A stretch of DNA of 5,993 nucleotides from an uncultured Ruminococcus sp. (GTDB taxonomy: Bacteria; Bacillota; Clostridia; Oscillospirales; Ruminococcaceae): contig CAMBJF010000152.1 in NCBI GenBank assembly GCA_945867875.1, positions 1 through 5,993 of the forward strand, read 5' to 3'. Below are positions 1-5,947 of this stretch, piece by piece (position 1 is the first letter of the stretch; every line of letters begins with the position of its first letter). The translations under genes and the position numbers were made by a program. The notes under the pieces are model-generated. The model did not search any database. It was not told the DNA's origin and saw nothing but the letters and a program-made list of their open reading frames with translations.

Positions 1-16
1 ATACCATATCATACAC

Positions 17-40
17 AAAAAAGCCACCCTTTCGGGTGAC
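17..40 (-). terminator. Rho-independent terminator of the metal-efflux operon
   Basis: Read on the minus strand, GTCACCC (40-34) pairs with GGGTGGC (29-23) around a GAAA tetraloop, giving a 7-bp stem with one G-U wobble. Six T residues (22-17) follow directly. On the plus strand the same stem would carry a C-A mismatch, so the fold favours minus-strand transcription. It lies about 50 bases after the ATPase stop codon and closes the operon. Confidence 0.85.
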
Positions 41-55
41 TTTTTCGACAGACTG

Positions 56-81
56 GAGCCTGCGATATATACCGCAGGCTC
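56..81 (-). other. 9-bp perfect hairpin just after the ATPase stop codon
   Basis: GAGCCTGCG (56-64) and CGCAGGCTC (73-81) form a perfect 9-bp stem with an 8-base AT-rich loop. It starts about 10 bases downstream of the ATPase TAA. No T tract follows it on the minus strand, so it is probably not a terminator by itself. It may protect the 3' end of the mRNA or act in tandem with the terminator at 17-40. Confidence 0.6.
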
Positions 82-90
82 AAAAATATT

Positions 91-1959
91 TTATTCCTTT
101 ACGCTCATAGCTCTCATAGCGTTCAGTATTGCAATTACCGAAACACCTACATCAGCGAAAACAGCCGCCCACATATTGGCTATTCCAAGTGCTCCGAGAA
201 CAAGTGTCAGAAGCTTTACGCCAAGGGCGAAGATGATGTTTTCACGGACGATAGCAGCCGTTTTTTCGGATATCTTTATCGCAAGAGGTATCTTTCTTGG
301 GTCATCGTCCATAAGCACCACGTCTGCGGCTTCAATGGCTGCATCTGAGCCCATTGCACCCATTGCGATACCGATGTCGGCTCTTGTGAGAACAGGTGCG
401 TCGTTGATTCCGTCGCCAACGAAGATAAGGGACTTCTTGGGGGATTTCTCAGCAAGTAGCTTTTCAACGCAGTCTACCTTGTCTGCGGGGAGGAGCTCGG
501 CGTGATACTCGTCAATGCCAAGTGCCTTTGCGCACTGTTCGCCGACTCTGTGGTCATCGCCGGTGAGCATTACGGTCTTGTGGACGCCGATTGCACGGAG
601 CTTTTCCATAGCTTCCTTTGCGCCGTCCTTCAGCTCATCGGAGATGATTATGTGACCCATATAAACGCCGTTCACTGCAACGTGCACAGCTGTTCCCGCA
701 CGGTGGCACTCGTGAGCACCCTCGATATTTTCAGCCTTCATCAGCTTCATATTTCCCGCAAGAACAGTCCTGCCGTCAATAATTGCCTTAACGCCGTGGC
801 CTGCTATCTCGTCTACCTTTTCAACTCTCGACGAATCGCACTTTTTGCCGTATGCACGCTTCAGTGAAAGGGAAATGGGGTGGTCGGAGTAGCATTCTGC
901 AAGTGTGGCTGTTTCAAGAAGCTCAGCCTCGTTCATTTTGTCGGTGTGGATCGCCGTTACATTGAAGCTGCCCTTGGTGAGGGTTCCCGTTTTATCGAAA
1001 ACCACTACCTCGGTACTTGCCAGTGCTTCAAGATAGTTGCCGCCCTTGATGAGCACGCCCACCTTTGAAGCTCCGCCGATGCCGCTGAAAAATGAAAGGG
1101 GAATTGAAATTACCAGCGCACAGGGGCAGGAGATTACCAGGAATGTCATTGCACGATATACCCATTTGCCAAAATCCATATCGGTCACAAGGGGAGGGAT
1201 TATGGCAAGGATAAGTGCGCCGACAACGACCGCAGGGGTATAGACACGGGCAAATTTTGAAATGAAGTTTTCGCTTTTGGACTTTTTCTCCTGAGAGTTT
1301 TCCACAAGCTCAAGAATTTTCGATACAGTTGACTGACCAAATTCCTTGCTTACCTTTATTTTCAGCACGCCTGTGAGATTTACGCAGCCGCTTATGACCT
1401 CGCCGCCCTCGCAAACGTCACGGGGAACGGATTCGCCTGTGAGCGCAGATGTATCAACAGTGGAGCTGCCCGATACAACGGTTCCGTCAAGGGGGATCTT
1501 CTCGCCCGCCTTAACGGTGATAACAGTGCCCACAGCCACCTCTTCGGGGTCAACCTGAACAAGATTGCCGCTTTCGTCCTCAATATTTGCGTAATCGGGA
1601 CGGATATCCATAAGCTCGGAAATGGACTTTCTTGACTTGCTTACGGCGCAGGACTGGAAAAGCTCGCCCACTTGATAGAAGAGCATAACCGCCGTTCCCT
1701 CTGCATATTCGCCTGTTGCGAATGCGCCGATAGTGGCAACGGTCATAAGGAAGCTCTCGTCAAAAAACTGTAAATGAATTATTCCGAGGAACGCCTTTCG
1801 CAGGATATCGTAACCGATTATCAGATATGGAATGAGGAAAAATGCAAGCTCCCATACGCCTATATCAAGACCCGAAACCTTGAAAAAAATCATTTCAGCC
1901 ACAAGGATAACAAAGCTTATGATTATCCTTACAAGGCTTTTTTTCTGCTTTTTGGTCAT
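91..1959 (-). CDS. cadA: P1B-2-type Zn2+/Cd2+/Pb2+ efflux ATPase (CadA/ZntA family)
   Basis: A 622-residue integral membrane pump predicted to export divalent soft metals from the cytoplasm using ATP. Visible motifs, in order, are the actuator loop TGES (174-177), the transmembrane metal site SCPC (277-280), the phosphorylation site DKTGT with Asp322, the nucleotide-binding HP pair (360-361), TGD (466-468) and the hinge GDGIND (515-520). In the last membrane pair, Lys582 and Asp603 are 21 residues apart, as are Lys693 and Asp714 of E. coli ZntA; this marks subgroup P1B-2 rather than copper pumps. The N-terminus is short and goes straight into the membrane segments, with no fused HMA domain; one is encoded separately just upstream. 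The ATG has a strong AAGGAAAGGA site about 9 bases ahead. It is the last gene of the operon. Export direction and metal preference are inferred from the family; the symbol zntA would be equally defensible. Confidence 0.95.
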   Translation of the reverse strand: MTKKQKKSLVRIIISFVILVAEMIFFKVSGLDIGVWELAFFLIPYLIIGYDILRKAFLGIIHLQFFDESFLMTVATIGAFATGEYAEGTAVMLFYQVGELFQSCAVSKSRKSISELMDIRPDYANIEDESGNLVQVDPEEVAVGTVITVKAGEKIPLDGTVVSGSSTVDTSALTGESVPRDVCEGGEVISGCVNLTGVLKIKVSKEFGQSTVSKILELVENSQEKKSKSENFISKFARVYTPAVVVGALILAIIPPLVTDMDFGKWVYRAMTFLVISCPCALVISIPLSFFSGIGGASKVGVLIKGGNYLEALASTEVVVFDKTGTLTKGSFNVTAIHTDKMNEAELLETATLAECYSDHPISLSLKRAYGKKCDSSRVEKVDEIAGHGVKAIIDGRTVLAGNMKLMKAENIEGAHECHRAGTAVHVAVNGVYMGHIIISDELKDGAKEAMEKLRAIGVHKTVMLTGDDHRVGEQCAKALGIDEYHAELLPADKVDCVEKLLAEKSPKKSLIFVGDGINDAPVLTRADIGIAMGAMGSDAAIEAADVVLMDDDPRKIPLAIKISEKTAAIVRENIIFALGVKLLTLVLGALGIANMWAAVFADVGVSVIAILNAMRAMSVKE

Positions 1960-2002
1960 AGTGAGGATTCCTTTCCTTAATATGTATGCGCCGAAAGCGA
2001 TA

Positions 2003-2221
2003 TTACATTATAATGGTGCAGTCGGGCTCTACCTTGTTGCACTCCTTAACGACCTGCTTCATAATGTCGTCGAAGCGGGTATCATCGGCTGTGATAGTGA
2101 GCTTCTGTGAAATGAAGCTTACGGTTGCGGACTCAACGCCGTCCAGCTTGTTGATAGCGTCTTCCATTTTCTTGGCGCAGTTTGCGCAGTCGAGATCCTG
2201 AAGCTTGAATACCTTTTTCAT
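2003..2221 (-). CDS. Free-standing HMA heavy-metal-binding protein
   Basis: A 72-residue soluble protein made of a single ferredoxin-like HMA domain. The metal loop reads LDCANCAKKME, with Cys12 and Cys15 preceded by Asp11. The DCxxC form is typical of the zinc/cadmium-binding domains of ZntA-type pumps, where the Asp also ligates metal; copper domains usually have TCxxC. Extra cysteines occur at 61 and 68. An upstream in-frame ATG at 2257 would add 12 residues and overlap the arsR stop. The start at 2221 is preferred because AAGGAG (2236-2231) lies 9 bases ahead and the domain begins normally with MKKVFKL. It sits 25 bases after arsR and 43 bases before the ATPase, whose own N-terminus lacks this domain. 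It probably acts as a metal carrier or detached sensor domain for the pump (inference). Confidence 0.9.
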   Translation of the reverse strand: MKKVFKLQDLDCANCAKKMEDAINKLDGVESATVSFISQKLTITADDTRFDDIMKQVVKECNKVEPDCTIIM

Positions 2222-2230
2222 AATAACATT

Positions 2231-2236
2231 CTCCTT
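2231..2236 (-). promoter_or_regulatory. Ribosome binding site that sets the HMA protein start
   Basis: AAGGAG on the minus strand lies 9 bases before the ATG at 2221. It argues against the longer reading from 2257, which would start inside the end of the arsR gene. Confidence 0.8.
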
Positions 2237-2246
2237 AAAATAGTGT

Positions 2247-2594
2247 TTATTCTTCAACGTGCTCCATACCCATTTCGATGATGCTCCTTACGTGGTCGTC
2301 ATCGAGGGAATAAAACACGATCTTGCCTTCTTTTCTGAAACGCACCAGCTTGTTGTTTTTAAGCACCCTCAGCTGATGTGAAACTGCGGTCTGACTGAGA
2401 CCGAGAAGCTGTGCCATATCATTTACGCAAAGCTCTGACTCAAAGAGTGCGTAAAGAATGCGTATTCTTGTGGTGTCGCCGAAAACCTTGAAAAGCTCTG
2501 CTAAGTCGTAGAGTATCTCATCGGGGGGAAGCTCGGATTTCACCTTTTCCACAACGTCCTGGTGGATAACGAGAAATTCGTCCTTAACGTCCAT
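2247..2594 (-). CDS. ArsR/SmtB-family zinc-responsive transcriptional repressor
   Basis: A 115-residue winged-helix dimeric repressor, normal length for the family. The recognition region runs from ELCVNDMAQLLGLS to SHQLRVLKNNKLV (about 54-84), followed by the beta-wing RKEGKIVFYSL. Cys56 sits in the ELCV motif (the alpha-3 position). The last helix carries Asp99, His101, His112 and Glu115 with the spacing of the alpha-5 zinc site of SmtB (Asp104, His106, His117, Glu120). Glu115 is the final residue, so the site is just complete. A lone Cys with a full alpha-5 site points to zinc sensing like SmtB/CzrA rather than Cd/Pb sensing by CadC, which uses several cysteines. The ATG has GAGGTGG about 5 bases ahead, overlapping the TGA of the methyltransferase 9 bases upstream, so translation may be coupled. 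It probably represses its own operon through the palindrome at 3254-3277. Confidence 0.94.
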   Translation of the reverse strand: MDVKDEFLVIHQDVVEKVKSELPPDEILYDLAELFKVFGDTTRIRILYALFESELCVNDMAQLLGLSQTAVSHQLRVLKNNKLVRFRKEGKIVFYSLDDDHVRSIIEMGMEHVEE

Positions 2595-2603
2595 TTTTCC
2601 ACC

Positions 2604-3224
2604 TCACTTCTTTATTACGGCAAAGCCTGCGGGGATATTTCCCAAAAGCAGCCTTGTGCTGTATTCCATACAGCCGTTTTTCTCGGCATTTTCGGCAATA
2701 AGGTTCAGATAATCCTCAGTGTTCATATCCTTGTTGGGAGAAAAGCCCATAAGCTTGTAAACGCCGATGCAGGCTCTGAAAAACAGGCTTGATTCTTTTA
2801 CGAGATATGTGGGAATGATTATCTTTCCACCCTTTTTGGTTACCCTCACAAGCTCGGAAAAAGCCTTTGCGGGGTCGCTCAGAAGATGAATGACGTTTCC
2901 TGCCATAACAACATCATAGGTGTTGTCCTTGTCCTTGAGGCTTGTTATGTCACGCTTGGCAAAGGTGATGTTGTAAACACCCCTGCGGCGGGCTTTTTTC
3001 ATAGCCTCAATGAGCATATTTTTGGAAACATCGGTGCATATGACCTTCTTTGCATTTTTCGCAGCCGCCATAGAGAGCATTCCCGTTCCTGCGGCACAGT
3101 CAAGCACCAAGGCATTTTGGGGGATCTCTTCCTCGACCGCTCTGCACATTTGTCTGTTCACATTATAGTTCAGAAGCTCAAACAGATCGTAAAGCCCTGA
3201 AAATTTATCCCAGAATGAAATCAT
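2604..3224 (-). CDS. Class I SAM-dependent methyltransferase, UbiE-like fold, substrate unknown
   Basis: A 206-residue cytosolic protein predicted to transfer a methyl group from S-adenosylmethionine. Counting from the start at 3224, motif I is VLDCAAGTG (40-48), the acidic residue after strand 2 is Asp65 in ICTDVS, a RDITSL segment with Asp92 follows strand 3, and YDVVMAGNVIHLL (103-115) is the strand 4 region. GGKIIIPTY (132-140) matches strand 5. The opening FWDKFSGLYDLFE is typical of this group. An ATG at 3257 gives an 11-residue longer protein, but it has no ribosome binding site and falls inside the operator and at the predicted transcript start. The ATG at 3224 has AGGTG 6 bases ahead. 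It is the first gene of the operon, 9 bases before arsR. The cysteine set of arsenite methyltransferase ArsM is not evident, so I assign no substrate. A link to metal stress is inferred from position only. Confidence 0.9.
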   Translation of the reverse strand: MISFWDKFSGLYDLFELLNYNVNRQMCRAVEEEIPQNALVLDCAAGTGMLSMAAAKNAKKVICTDVSKNMLIEAMKKARRRGVYNITFAKRDITSLKDKDNTYDVVMAGNVIHLLSDPAKAFSELVRVTKKGGKIIIPTYLVKESSLFFRACIGVYKLMGFSPNKDMNTEDYLNLIAENAEKNGCMEYSTRLLLGNIPAGFAVIKK

Positions 3225-3230
3225 CTGCGT

Positions 3231-3235
3231 CACCT
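3231..3235 (-). promoter_or_regulatory. Ribosome binding site that sets the methyltransferase start
   Basis: AGGTG on the minus strand lies 6 bases before the ATG at 3224. No comparable site precedes the alternative ATG at 3257, where the upstream sequence is the ATATGAACA operator repeat. Confidence 0.75.
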
Positions 3236-3253
3236 GCTTTCGTGAAATATCTT

Positions 3254-3277
3254 TCATATGTTCATCTGTTCATATGA
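3254..3277. promoter_or_regulatory. Probable ArsR-type operator palindrome
   Basis: On the minus strand the core (3275-3256) is ATATGAACA-GA-TGAACATAT. It is a 9-2-9 imperfect palindrome with 7 of 9 positions paired, and two more flanking pairs extend it to 24 bp. The half site ATATGAACA resembles the imperfect inverted repeats bound by SmtB/CzrA-type repressors. The site covers most of the -10 hexamer (3279-3274) and the predicted transcription start, so a bound repressor would block RNA polymerase. Symmetry and position are seen in the sequence; binding by the ArsR protein encoded downstream is inferred. Confidence 0.75.
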
Positions 3278-3302
3278 TAACATATTTTGCTATTGCCGTC
3301 AA
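3274..3302 (-). promoter_or_regulatory. Sigma-A-type promoter of the metal-efflux operon
   Basis: The -35 is TTGACG (3302-3297) and the -10 is TATCAT (3279-3274), with a 17-bp spacer. A TG one base before the -10 gives an extended -10. Transcription should start near 3267, leaving a leader of roughly 43 bases before the methyltransferase ATG at 3224. This also disfavours the ATG at 3257, which would be nearly leaderless. Confidence 0.82.
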
Positions 3303-3319
3303 GATATATTCCTAAATTG

Positions 3320-3331
3320 CATATTGATATG
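3320..3331. repeat. Short palindrome between the divergent promoters
   Basis: CATAT-TG-ATATG is a perfect 5-2-5 inverted repeat. A wider GCATAT...ATATGC pair (3319-3324 and 3341-3346) overlaps it. The stretch between the two -35 boxes (3303-3366) is AT-rich and otherwise holds nothing I recognise. The palindrome could be an auxiliary regulator site or chance in AT-rich DNA. Confidence 0.3.
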
Positions 3332-3366
3332 TGCATAAATATATGCGCCAATATTCCGTAAAACTA

Positions 3367-3395
3367 TTGATTTTTAAACAGTAGTGTGATATCAT
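3367..3395 (+). promoter_or_regulatory. Sigma-A-type promoter of the HAAS/PadR unit
   Basis: The -35 is TTGATT (3367-3372) and the -10 is TATCAT (3390-3395), separated by 17 bp. A TG one base before the -10 makes it an extended -10. The start point should be near 3402, about 48 bases before the ATG at 3451, which has AAAGGA and GGA ribosome-binding sequences at 3435-3444. Confidence 0.75.
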
Positions 3396-3415
3396 TGAAG
3401 TAAGATAACTACTGT
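3378..3415. promoter_or_regulatory. Inverted repeat around the -10, candidate PadR operator
   Basis: ACAGTAGT (3378-3385) and ACTACTGT (3408-3415) are perfect 8-bp inverted repeats with a 22-bp spacer that contains the -10 and the predicted start point. A further direct copy of the left flank, TAAACAGTA, occurs at 3375-3383 and again at 3420-3428, so ACAGTA-type sites occur three times in about 50 bp. The position suits autoregulation by the PadR protein encoded downstream. That link is inference. Confidence 0.55.
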
Positions 3416-3450
3416 GTAATAAACAGTATAACGGAAAGGACGGAATATTT

Positions 3451-4443
3451 ATGACAAAGGACGAATACATCAGAAAGCTGCGCTCCAAGCTGAGATTTTT
3501 CCTTTCGGCAGTGGAGATTCGTGACATTGCAGGGGACATATCCGAGGTCTTTGCGGACGGTATCGCTGACGGCAGGAGCGAGGGAGAGATATGCACCTCC
3601 CTCGGCTCTCCCGCCGATGCCGCAAGGAATATTCTAACCGAGCACGGCATATCGCCGAACACGGGCAGGACATTTACAAAGGCTGTTATATCCGCTATGA
3701 TAATGGCGGCGGCTTTGTATCTGCTGTGGAGAAGCCCGTCTGTGGGCATTTTTGCGGCGGCTGTTTTGCCGACAGTGCTCCTGCTTATTATTGAGGCGGG
3801 AAAGCTTTCGCATCTGGCGGAGAATAGAGCCTCTGTGCTGTCGATTATCGCAGTTATTCTTGCCGCCGTGGGTGTTTTCATCTTCGGCAGGCTTGCTGAT
3901 GCGGTTTTATCCTGTAATGAAGCACTATTTTTACCTTTGGGAGCTGTATTGACCGCAATTGCGGCGGCTATGCTCATATGTGCGGTGCTGTCGGTAAGGG
4001 TGTCACGCTTCGGGGCGGTAGCTCCCGTATGCGGCGGCGTAATATCTGCTGTAATTATCGGCTTTATGGCGTATTCGGCTTTTCACATCACAGAGCGGCA
4101 TTTTACAGATAGCGATATGAGCTATGAAATGATGCAGATAATGTACCGCGGTAAATTCCTGAACATTTTCATCACGGCTCTGTTTATAGCTATGGCACTT
4201 ACTTTTATTACCCTTGCCGTAAGGAGAGACAGGCTGACCTTGCCCTGTATGTATGCAGTTATGGGCATTATGTTGATACTTAGCAAAGAAAGAGGCATAC
4301 TCAGAGCTATTGATCCGAGTATGCCTGTGGATAATATTATTAAGCTTGTGCCTGTGTCACTTATCATTGCGGCGGTGGGAATGCTGATGCTGTCGGCGGC
4401 GGCTGACATTTATCTTATCAGAAAGGCGAAATACAATGGATAA
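3451..4443 (+). CDS. HAAS-domain (DUF1700-like) multipass membrane protein
   Basis: A 330-residue protein. Residues 1-63 are a small helical cytosolic domain with the HAAS/DUF1700 pattern: MTKDEYIRKLRSKL, an acidic middle (GDISEVFADGIADG), then SEGEICTSLGSPADAARNIL, matching the family's 'sEeEi...LG.P...A..i' signature. The remainder is strongly hydrophobic, with about seven or eight membrane segments near 78-93, 97-116, 128-147, 157-182, 189-210, 238-257, 262-279 and 297-323, ending in a basic tail. In this family such proteins are usually paired with a PadR repressor, as here; the accepted idea is that they are membrane partners or targets of that regulator, with no enzymatic activity known. 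The gene comes first and its last 8 bases overlap padR, whereas padR usually comes first. No function beyond this can be stated. Confidence 0.85.
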   Translation: MTKDEYIRKLRSKLRFFLSAVEIRDIAGDISEVFADGIADGRSEGEICTSLGSPADAARNILTEHGISPNTGRTFTKAVISAMIMAAALYLLWRSPSVGIFAAAVLPTVLLLIIEAGKLSHLAENRASVLSIIAVILAAVGVFIFGRLADAVLSCNEALFLPLGAVLTAIAAAMLICAVLSVRVSRFGAVAPVCGGVISAVIIGFMAYSAFHITERHFTDSDMSYEMMQIMYRGKFLNIFITALFIAMALTFITLAVRRDRLTLPCMYAVMGIMLILSKERGILRAIDPSMPVDNIIKLVPVSLIIAAVGMLMLSAAADIYLIRKAKYNG

Positions 4444-4753
4444 AGGACAGATGAAAAAGGGCGTTCTGGAAATGTGTATCCTCCACATCTGCACGGGCAC
4501 TGATATGTACGGCTATGAGATAATGAAGCGTGTGACGGAGGCATTTCCCGAGATAAGCGAGAGCACCGTATATGCCGTTCTCCGCAGGCTCAGCACCGAC
4601 GGCAGCACCGAAAGCTACACGGGCACGGTTTCGGGAGGCCCTCAGAGAAAATATTACCGCATAACTCCCAAGGGGCGTGAGGAGCTTGCCGCAATGACGG
4701 AAATGTGGAAAAGCACGGTTGCGGCTGTGGGGATGATAGGGATCACTTTATAA
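4436..4753 (+). CDS. PadR-family transcriptional regulator
   Basis: A 105-residue winged-helix regulator, full length for the small PadR subfamily. Visible family features are the N-terminal helix KGVLEMCILHIC (about 8-19), the MYGYEIMKRV segment (24-33), the recognition region SESTVYAVLRRL (41-52) and the wing ending in GGPQRKYYRITPKGREEL (67-84). A short C-terminal helix for dimerisation follows. Its ATG lies inside the end of the HAAS gene (ATGGATAA overlap), which suggests coupled translation; an AAAGGCG site lies about 9 bases ahead. It probably represses its own promoter at 3367-3395 and responds to an unknown ligand or envelope stress (inference). Its last 11 bases overlap the end of the convergent GH3 gene. 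Confidence 0.92.
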   Translation: MDKGQMKKGVLEMCILHICTGTDMYGYEIMKRVTEAFPEISESTVYAVLRRLSTDGSTESYTGTVSGGPQRKYYRITPKGREELAAMTEMWKSTVAAVGMIGITL

Positions 4754-5947
4754 TGCCGAACTCCAGCTTCATAATAAGTATCCTTTTAACGTGAGCGTCA
4801 AGGATATCGTCGGTGATATCGCCGCTGTTGTAAGCCGCAAGAATGTCGCTGTAGGCGGTTTTGGAGTCTGTGACGCAGAGCATATCGTTATCCGCAAGGA
4901 GCGCCTGAACATATACGGAGCTGTCCGACGAATAATTCTGTATTGCGTCCATTCCAAGGTCATCGGTGATAACAACGCCGTCAAAGCCTAGCTTGTCACG
5001 GAGAGTCTCGTGGATAACGGGGGAGAGCGATGCGGGAACGTCGGGGTCAATGAGGTCATAGACCGTGTGCCCCACCATTACAGCGGGAGTTTTCTCCGTA
5101 TCGGCGTTGATTCCAGCCTCAAAGGGCACAAAATCACGGTTGTAAAACTCGTAAAGCTCACGGCTGTCGTGGGCGGTGTCCTTGTGGGTGTCGGTGTTTT
5201 CGCCATAGCCGGGGAAATGCTTAAGGCAGGAGGCAAGGTCATTGTCGGCGGCGGTTTTCACAATAGCCGCAACTCCCTCGGCAGTGCCCTCAGCGCCCTG
5301 ACCCATCGTTCGGGGATAAATGTAGCTTGACTGGTCGGTGGAGATGTCCGTAACCGGGGCAAGATTGAGGTTTATGCCCATTGATGTGAGGAGCTTTGCC
5401 TTTTCCTCGGTGTCCATTTCAAGGAGCTCTTTGCCGCCACGGCTGTAAAGGAGCTGGGGCGATGAGAAGGGCTCGTCACGGTACTGTGTATATGCGCTGA
5501 CCCTGACAACTGTTCCGCCCTCTTCGTCAACGGCGAAAAAGGGGGATATCTTTGCGGCTTCGGAAATTTCGGCGGTGAGAGCGGATATGCCCTCGGGGTC
5601 GCTGTTTTTGAAATCATTGCCGTAAAGGGTGTAGCCGCCGTACTGATATGCTGACATTTCATCGGCGGGGGAGGAGGGCATTCTTGCAAGTATGACCTGT
5701 CCTGCTTTTTCCTCAGTTGTCATTTCCGAAAGCAGCTCATCAGCCCTTTTATTCAGCTTGTCAAGGCGCTCTTTGGCGGCTTTTTCAGCCTTTTCCTCTT
5801 CGCTTTCAAACTCCGTTTCGGTCTTGGCGGCTTCCGCGTTTATAGCGTTTATGTCCCCGATGGTTCCGTTTACTGCAGGGGCATTTTTGCCGATATTGGC
5901 ATCATTTTCGATAATTTCACCGATAGATTCGGCGCAGCCCGTGAACA
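4743..5947 (-). CDS. Glycoside hydrolase family 3 surface lipoprotein (NagZ-like), 5'-truncated
   Basis: About 400 residues are present and the N-terminus is cut by the contig end. The first genomic residues are FTGC, which fit the end of a lipobox with its lipidated Cys, so most of the signal peptide is missing. The charged, Ala/Glu-rich stretch to about residue 75 looks like a surface linker. The GH3 TIM barrel follows: DEEGGTVVRVS (141-151), LNLAPVTDIS (194-203), KHFPGYG (243-249), DTH (253-255, the His of the catalytic dyad) and VITDDLGM (326-333), where Asp329 is the expected nucleophile. There is no GH3 C-terminal domain, as in NagZ-type beta-N-acetylhexosaminidases, which cut GlcNAc from muropeptides. 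The KHFPGYGENTDTH form, with Tyr for the usual His and a one-residue shorter loop, suggests a clostridial side branch, so substrate is less certain. The apparent GTG start at 5948 uses an adapter base and is not real. Confidence 0.88.

Noticed and set aside
176..505. Plus-strand open frame opposite the ATPase
   Set aside because: Shadow of the ATPase coding frame. The translation has no recognisable family features and the ATPase motifs on the other strand are unambiguous.
2222..2257. Longer HMA protein starting at 2257
   Set aside because: It would overlap the arsR stop and add 12 residues outside the HMA fold. The strong AAGGAG site points to 2221.
2604..3224. Methyltransferase as arsenite methyltransferase ArsM
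   Set aside because: The characteristic set of arsenic-binding cysteines is not apparent and the repressor and pump signatures point to zinc/cadmium rather than arsenic.
3225..3257. Longer methyltransferase start at the ATG at 3257
   Set aside because: No ribosome binding site; the codon lies within the operator and near the predicted transcript start. The ATG at 3224 has AGGTG at good spacing and a family-typical N-terminus.
3312..3977. 221-codon open frame on the minus strand opposite the HAAS gene
   Set aside because: It is antisense to a well-supported gene, rich in Ala/Ser/Thr without domain pattern, and its 3' end runs through the two promoters. No ribosome binding site supports it.
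4795..4825. GATATC...GATATC hairpin near the convergent gene ends as a terminator
   Set aside because: Only a 6-bp stem with no T tract on either strand, and it lies within the GH3 coding sequence.
5010..5330. Plus-strand open frame opposite the GH3 gene
   Set aside because: Shadow frame with repetitive Gly/Val content caused by codon bias of the opposite strand. Conserved GH3 motifs support the minus strand.
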